Below are positions 60,359-64,000 of a DNA stretch of 64,000 nt, piece after piece. A program made the translations under genes and the position numbers. Under the pieces are notes generated by a model. It ran no database searches, had not been told where the DNA came from, and saw nothing but the letters and a program-made list of their open reading frames with translations. The first letter of the stretch is position 1; every line of letters begins with the position of its first letter. Origin of the DNA: JBARDN01 sp963755705 (GTDB lineage: Bacteria; Desulfobacterota; Binatia; Binatales; Binataceae); the NCBI GenBank assembly GCA_963755705.1, contig CAVWKW010000001.1, positions 1,488,001 through 1,552,000 of the forward strand, given 5' to 3'.

Positions 60359-62146
60359 TCAGTCGCGATACATCGATTCTATCTGCTCGCGATAATGCTC
60401 CTGCACCACTTTGCGGCGCAGCTTCAGCGTCGGAGTCAGCTCGCCGTTTTCCTGCGAAAACGGACGCGCCACCAGCGTGAACGCGGAGATCGCCTCGACG
60501 TCCGACAGCGGCTTGTTGAACTCCTTGAGCTTCGATCCAAATAGCTGCCGTATCGCCGGCGCGTCAACCAGCTCCTCCGGCCGCTTCGTTTCAAGGCCAT
60601 TGCTCTTCAGGTAGTCGCCCAGGTTTTCGAGGTTCGGAACCAGCAGCGCCGCGAGATGTTTTCGGCGGTCGCCAATCACGCACGCCTGCGCGATATAGGG
60701 GTCGGTCGCGAGGCGAGTCTCGAGATTCGCCGGCGAAATATTCTTGCCGCCGGAAAGCACGATGATTTCCTTCTTGCGATCGGTGATCGCGATGAAACCC
60801 TCGGCGTCGATACTCGCGATGTCGCCGGTATGCAGCCATCCTTCGGCGTCGATCGTCTCGCGCGTGTCGTCGTCGCGCTTGTAATAGCCCTTCATCACGT
60901 TGGGTCCGCGCAGCAGGAGCTCACCATCGGGCGCGGTCTTCGCCTGCACGCTCGCCAGCGGACGGCCAACGGTGCCGATTCGGGTCCGTCCGCGATCCAG
61001 ATTCACCGACACGACCGGGGCCGCCTCGGTGAGCCCGTAGCCCTCGACGATCGGAACCTCAGCGGCTGCAAGGAAGCGGAAGATTTCCTTGGGCAGCGGC
61101 GCTCCGCCGGAAATGAGGTAGCGCAGGCGTCCGCCGAAGACCGCGTTGATCCGCGCGAACACGAGCTTGCGGAATATCGCCATCGGGGCAGCGAGTTGCG
61201 GCGGCACGCTCTTGCCATGATGCCGATACTCCGAAGCCTGTTTACCTACTGATACCGCGGCATTGAACATCGCGCGTTTGAACGCGGAGCCCGATTCGAC
61301 TTGCTTCATCACGCGGCTGTAAATCACTTCGAGCAGGCGCGGCACCACCAGCAGCACCGTCGGCCGGATCTCCTGCAGGTTCGCCGCGATCGAGGTCAGC
61401 CCTTCCGCGAACGCGATCGACCCGCCAGCCATCGTGACCGCGTAGTATCCCGCGGTGCGCTCGAACGAATGCGCGATCGGCAGAACCGAGAGTGTCTGGT
61501 CGGTATCGCTAAGCGTCAGCGCCTCGAGCGCGTCGTAGCAGTTAGCCAGGATGTTCCCGTGCGTGAGCATCACGCCCTTGGACGGTCCCGTGGTGCCTGA
61601 GGTGTAGATGATGGTCGCCAGATCATCGGGCGAGCCGGTCGCGATGGGTGCGGTTGGCTCGGCGCTAGCCGACTCGAGCGTCAGCACCGCAGGTCCGCCG
61701 TTTGCGGCGGATTGCGGCTCGGCGCCGTGGTGGATCGCGATGATCGCCGTCATCTCGGGGAGCGACGGCGCCATCTCGAGCAGCTTCTTCACATGCTCGG
61801 GTCCGTTGGCCGCCACAATCCTGGCCCCCGAGTCTCCTAATACATGGCGGGTCTCTTCGACGCCGCTGGTGGTGTAAAGGGGCACCACGACGGCACCGAG
61901 TCCGAGCGTCGCCTGATCGACGATGATCCATTGCGGGCAATTATCCGAGAGGATTCCAATCCGATCTCCCGGCCGAACTCCCAGCTTGGCCAGACCTCCG
62001 CGCAGACGGGCGGCAACCGCGGAAACCGCGTTGAACGAATGGCTCTGCCACTCCTTGTTCCGCTTTTCCTGAAGAAACCTGCGATCGCCGTACTTCCCGA
62101 CCTGCCGCTCGAATCCCAGGGCCAACGTGGCAACCCGATCCGCCAT
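60359..62146 (-). CDS. long-chain acyl-CoA synthetase (AMP-forming)
   Basis: A 595-residue enzyme that activates fatty acids to acyl-CoA. The AMP-binding P-loop is IIYTSGTTGPSKGVMLTHGN, followed by YGLTEAAPVVSVN, LHTGDIASIDAEGFIAITDRKKEIIVLSGGKN (motif with the Asp and hinge Lys) and the C-terminal INKPLSDVEAISAF end. The pattern is the FadD15-like long-chain group. GGAGG precedes the start. Membrane association is likely by analogy. Confidence 0.92.
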   Translation of the reverse strand: MADRVATLALGFERQVGKYGDRRFLQEKRNKEWQSHSFNAVSAVAARLRGGLAKLGVRPGDRIGILSDNCPQWIIVDQATLGLGAVVVPLYTTSGVEETRHVLGDSGARIVAANGPEHVKKLLEMAPSLPEMTAIIAIHHGAEPQSAANGGPAVLTLESASAEPTAPIATGSPDDLATIIYTSGTTGPSKGVMLTHGNILANCYDALEALTLSDTDQTLSVLPIAHSFERTAGYYAVTMAGGSIAFAEGLTSIAANLQEIRPTVLLVVPRLLEVIYSRVMKQVESGSAFKRAMFNAAVSVGKQASEYRHHGKSVPPQLAAPMAIFRKLVFARINAVFGGRLRYLISGGAPLPKEIFRFLAAAEVPIVEGYGLTEAAPVVSVNLDRGRTRIGTVGRPLASVQAKTAPDGELLLRGPNVMKGYYKRDDDTRETIDAEGWLHTGDIASIDAEGFIAITDRKKEIIVLSGGKNISPANLETRLATDPYIAQACVIGDRRKHLAALLVPNLENLGDYLKSNGLETKRPEELVDAPAIRQLFGSKLKEFNKPLSDVEAISAFTLVARPFSQENGELTPTLKLRRKVVQEHYREQIESMYRD

Positions 62147-62566
62147 AAACGCTCGACCTCCGTCGTCTGCAACTAGCGAGTTCTAGCCCAAAGAACGGTC
62201 GTCGCCAAATGGCCCGCATCCTTAAGTGGCGGATGGGTTCGTTCATCAAGAACGGCAGGCCTTCTGGCAATGCGGCCTTATTCTCGCAAGCAGTTACATA
62301 AGGAGTTGAAAATTTCCCGTAGGAATTACGGCAGGCGCAAAGGCACCTGCAATCGCTGGAAAATTTCTGAAACCGCTGCTATCTTGCGTAAGCTTGGTAA
62401 TTTGGCAGGGGCAGAATTTTTCATTTCACTAAACGGATCGCGGATGCGCATAATCGCGCGGCTTTTATGAATCCGGGTTTGCGTGCGCGCCGTCCGGATC
62501 GCGCCCCGCTGCTGGAGCGCGGTGGGTGGACGTGCGCTTTAGAGCGCTGGGGGTGAGGCTTCTAAG
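62147..62566. other. 420-base gap before coxB with no recognised gene
   Basis: The gap between the acyl-CoA synthetase and coxB probably holds the cox promoter. A 66-codon frame (62270-62470) is basic and without family features, so I do not call it. No clear -35/-10 pair or riboswitch was found. Confidence 0.45.
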
Positions 62567-63238
62567 ATGCTGGAATCCATGTATTTCCCGCACGATATTT
62601 CCACGTTCGGGCCGCGGATCGATTTCCTGTTCATCCTGATTTTCTGGATCGTCCTGGTGACCTGGCTGGCGGTGATGGTCGCTCTGGTAGTGTTCCTGTT
62701 CAAATACCGGCATCGGCCCGGCCGCAAGGCTGAGTATATCGAGGGCAACACGCGCCTCGAGGTCACCTGGACCAGCATCACCGCGGTGATCCTCATAATC
62801 CTCGCGATGATGAGCCGCTCGACCTGGGCCGACATCAAGGAGAACGGACCTCCGGGACAGGTCTTCTACAACGTAACTGCCAAGCAGTTTAACTGGGAAA
62901 TTACGTATCCCGGACCCGATGGAAAACTCGGCACCAAGGACGACCTTACGGTCGAGAACGAGATGCATGTGCCGGTGAACCAGGTGGTGCGGATAGGCCT
63001 GGCCTCAAAGGATGTTATCCATAGCTTTTTCGTGCCCAATCTCAGGCTAAAGCAGGATGCGGTCCCGGGCCGGGTGATTCAGGTCTGGTTCGAGGCCAAG
63101 GAAGTAGGCACCTATGCGATCCCATGCGCGGAACTGTGCGGATTTGGGCACTCCGGGATGCAGGGGACGCTGACTGTCGAATCGGAAGCGGATTTTCAAA
63201 AATGGCTCAAAGACCAGTACGCAAACGCCAATCAGTAA
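62567..63238 (+). CDS. coxB: cytochrome c oxidase subunit II
   Basis: Subunit II accepts electrons from cytochrome c through the CuA centre. The 223-residue protein has two N-terminal membrane helices (LFILIFWIVLVTWLAVMVALVVFLF and SITAVILIILAMM) and a periplasmic cupredoxin domain. The CuA ligands are in DVIHSFF (His), CAELCGFGHSGM (two Cys, His, Met). QFNWEITYPG is also typical. There is no C-terminal cytochrome c domain. It is 43 bases before coxA. Confidence 0.93.
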   Translation: MLESMYFPHDISTFGPRIDFLFILIFWIVLVTWLAVMVALVVFLFKYRHRPGRKAEYIEGNTRLEVTWTSITAVILIILAMMSRSTWADIKENGPPGQVFYNVTAKQFNWEITYPGPDGKLGTKDDLTVENEMHVPVNQVVRIGLASKDVIHSFFVPNLRLKQDAVPGRVIQVWFEAKEVGTYAIPCAELCGFGHSGMQGTLTVESEADFQKWLKDQYANANQ

Positions 63239-63281
63239 TGGATGAGTTTGCCGCGATACGGCGCGGAGGAGATTTGCTCAG

Positions 63282-64000
63282 ATGAGCAGCACGGCAGCGG
63301 TTGCGGTTGGAGGCGCGCACGCCGAGCATCACGAGCTCGGATTTTGGCGCACCTACGTTTTTTCAGAAGACCACAAGATGATCGGGCGCCAATTCCTGTT
63401 CATGGCGCTGTTCATGATGGCGATCGGCGGGTTGATGGCGATGCTGATGCGGCTGGATCTGGCGTGGCCCGACACCCAGTTCAGCTTCCTGAAGATTTTT
63501 CCGCAGTCGATCCAGAACGACAGCGCGATCACCGCCGCGACCTATAACTCGACGCTCACGATGCACGCGACGATCATGATCTTCTTCGTCGTGATGCCGA
63601 TCCTGGTCGGGTGCTTCGGCAATTTCCTGATTCCGCTGATGATCGGCGCGCGCGATATGGCCTTTCCCAAGCTCAACATGCTCTCGTTCTGGGTCGGCGC
63701 GGTCGCCGGCGTGATCATGCTGGCGTCGTTCCTGGTGCCCGGAGGGCCGGCCGCCGCTGGATGGACATCATACGCGCCGCTGAGCGCGGTGCCGATCTAT
63801 ACCGGCGTCGATTGGGGCCAGAACCTCTGGTGCATCAGCATCATCGTGCTCGGCGTGTCGTCGCTGATGGGTTCGATCAATTACATCACGACGATCATCA
63901 ACATGCGGACCAAGGGGATGCATTTCTTCCGTATGCCGCTGGTGATCTGGGCGTTGTTCATCACCGCGATCCTGCTGCTGCTCGCGCTGCCGGTGCTGAC
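63282..64000 (+). CDS. coxA: cytochrome c oxidase subunit I, N-terminal part
   Basis: The start of the heme-copper oxidase catalytic subunit, cut by the window edge. GGAGGAGA precedes the ATG. The first about 240 residues give WRTYVFSEDHKMIGRQF, then helices, and TLTMHATIMIFFVVMPILVGCFGNFLIPLMIGARDMAFPKLN, with the low-spin heme His in MHATIM (usually MHG). The binuclear-centre residues are beyond the window. It follows coxB, so the order is coxB-coxA. Confidence 0.93.
   Translation, partial: MSSTAAVAVGGAHAEHHELGFWRTYVFSEDHKMIGRQFLFMALFMMAIGGLMAMLMRLDLAWPDTQFSFLKIFPQSIQNDSAITAATYNSTLTMHATIMIFFVVMPILVGCFGNFLIPLMIGARDMAFPKLNMLSFWVGAVAGVIMLASFLVPGGPAAAGWTSYAPLSAVPIYTGVDWGQNLWCISIIVLGVSSLMGSINYITTIINMRTKGMHFFRMPLVIWALFITAILLLLALPVL

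Noticed and set aside
62270..62470. A 66-codon frame before coxB
   Set aside because: The product is basic and unlike any protein, and no ribosome site precedes it.

Overview
The window is a 64 kb stretch of GC-rich bacterial chromosome carrying mostly housekeeping and metabolic genes. No phage, transposase, integrase, CRISPR array or rRNA is visible. The gene content suggests a deep-branching lineage near the former Deltaproteobacteria, such as Candidatus Binatota/Desulfobacterota. It includes a two-subunit glycine decarboxylase, a complete trp operon joined to accD, a tricorn protease, a decaprenyl-phosphate phosphoribosyltransferase-like UbiA protein, an LLM flavin monooxygenase, acyl-CoA-linked genes and an aa3-type oxidase. 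That placement is inference from gene content, since no 16S rRNA or other marker was available for a tree.

Layout. At 0-4 kb are the end of an aldehyde dehydrogenase and its terminator, a GNAT-like protein, an SDR, an alpha/beta hydrolase, mobA and a small unknown gene. At 4-9 kb a glycine cleavage operon (gcvT-gcvPA-gcvPB, no gcvH) is divergent from folD, so one-carbon folate genes are grouped. At 9-17 kb lie a KimA-like APC transporter, a GT39-like membrane glycosyltransferase, a MATE exporter, recD2 and a small envelope protein. At 17-24.8 kb are a carboxylesterase, a Yip1-like protein, three small exported or membrane proteins with clear terminators, a methylmalonyl-CoA epimerase-like protein, an SDR, argS and a SPOR protein.

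At 24.8-28.1 kb is the most unusual block: an ImmA-like metallopeptidase plus XRE regulator pair, divergent from a two-gene unit. That unit encodes an acyltransferase-like GNAT protein and a 330-residue protein with a DDFFD motif, correctly spaced for a divergent class I terpene synthase. From 28.1 kb the trp operon starts with a TTGACA promoter, a 26-codon leader peptide holding three Trp codons and a strong attenuator hairpin. It continues as trpE-G-D-C-F-B-A-accD with overlapping or closely spaced genes.

At 35.9-42.3 kb a large tricorn protease, a Zn-ribbon/OB-fold plus thiolase pair and folC follow. At 42.3-51.6 kb are UbiA, an unknown membrane protein behind a striking palindrome, an APH-like kinase, a Nudix hydrolase, an ABC exporter, an M48-like secreted protease, a glycosyltransferase, and a transglutaminase/TetR operon with two operator-like palindromes around its TATAAT box. 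At 51.7-64 kb are tRNA-Arg(CCU), an LLM monooxygenase, an amidase, HdeD, a frameshifted MFS exporter, an RRM protein with terminator, a second MFS exporter, a methyltransferase, an acyl-CoA synthetase, coxB and the start of coxA.
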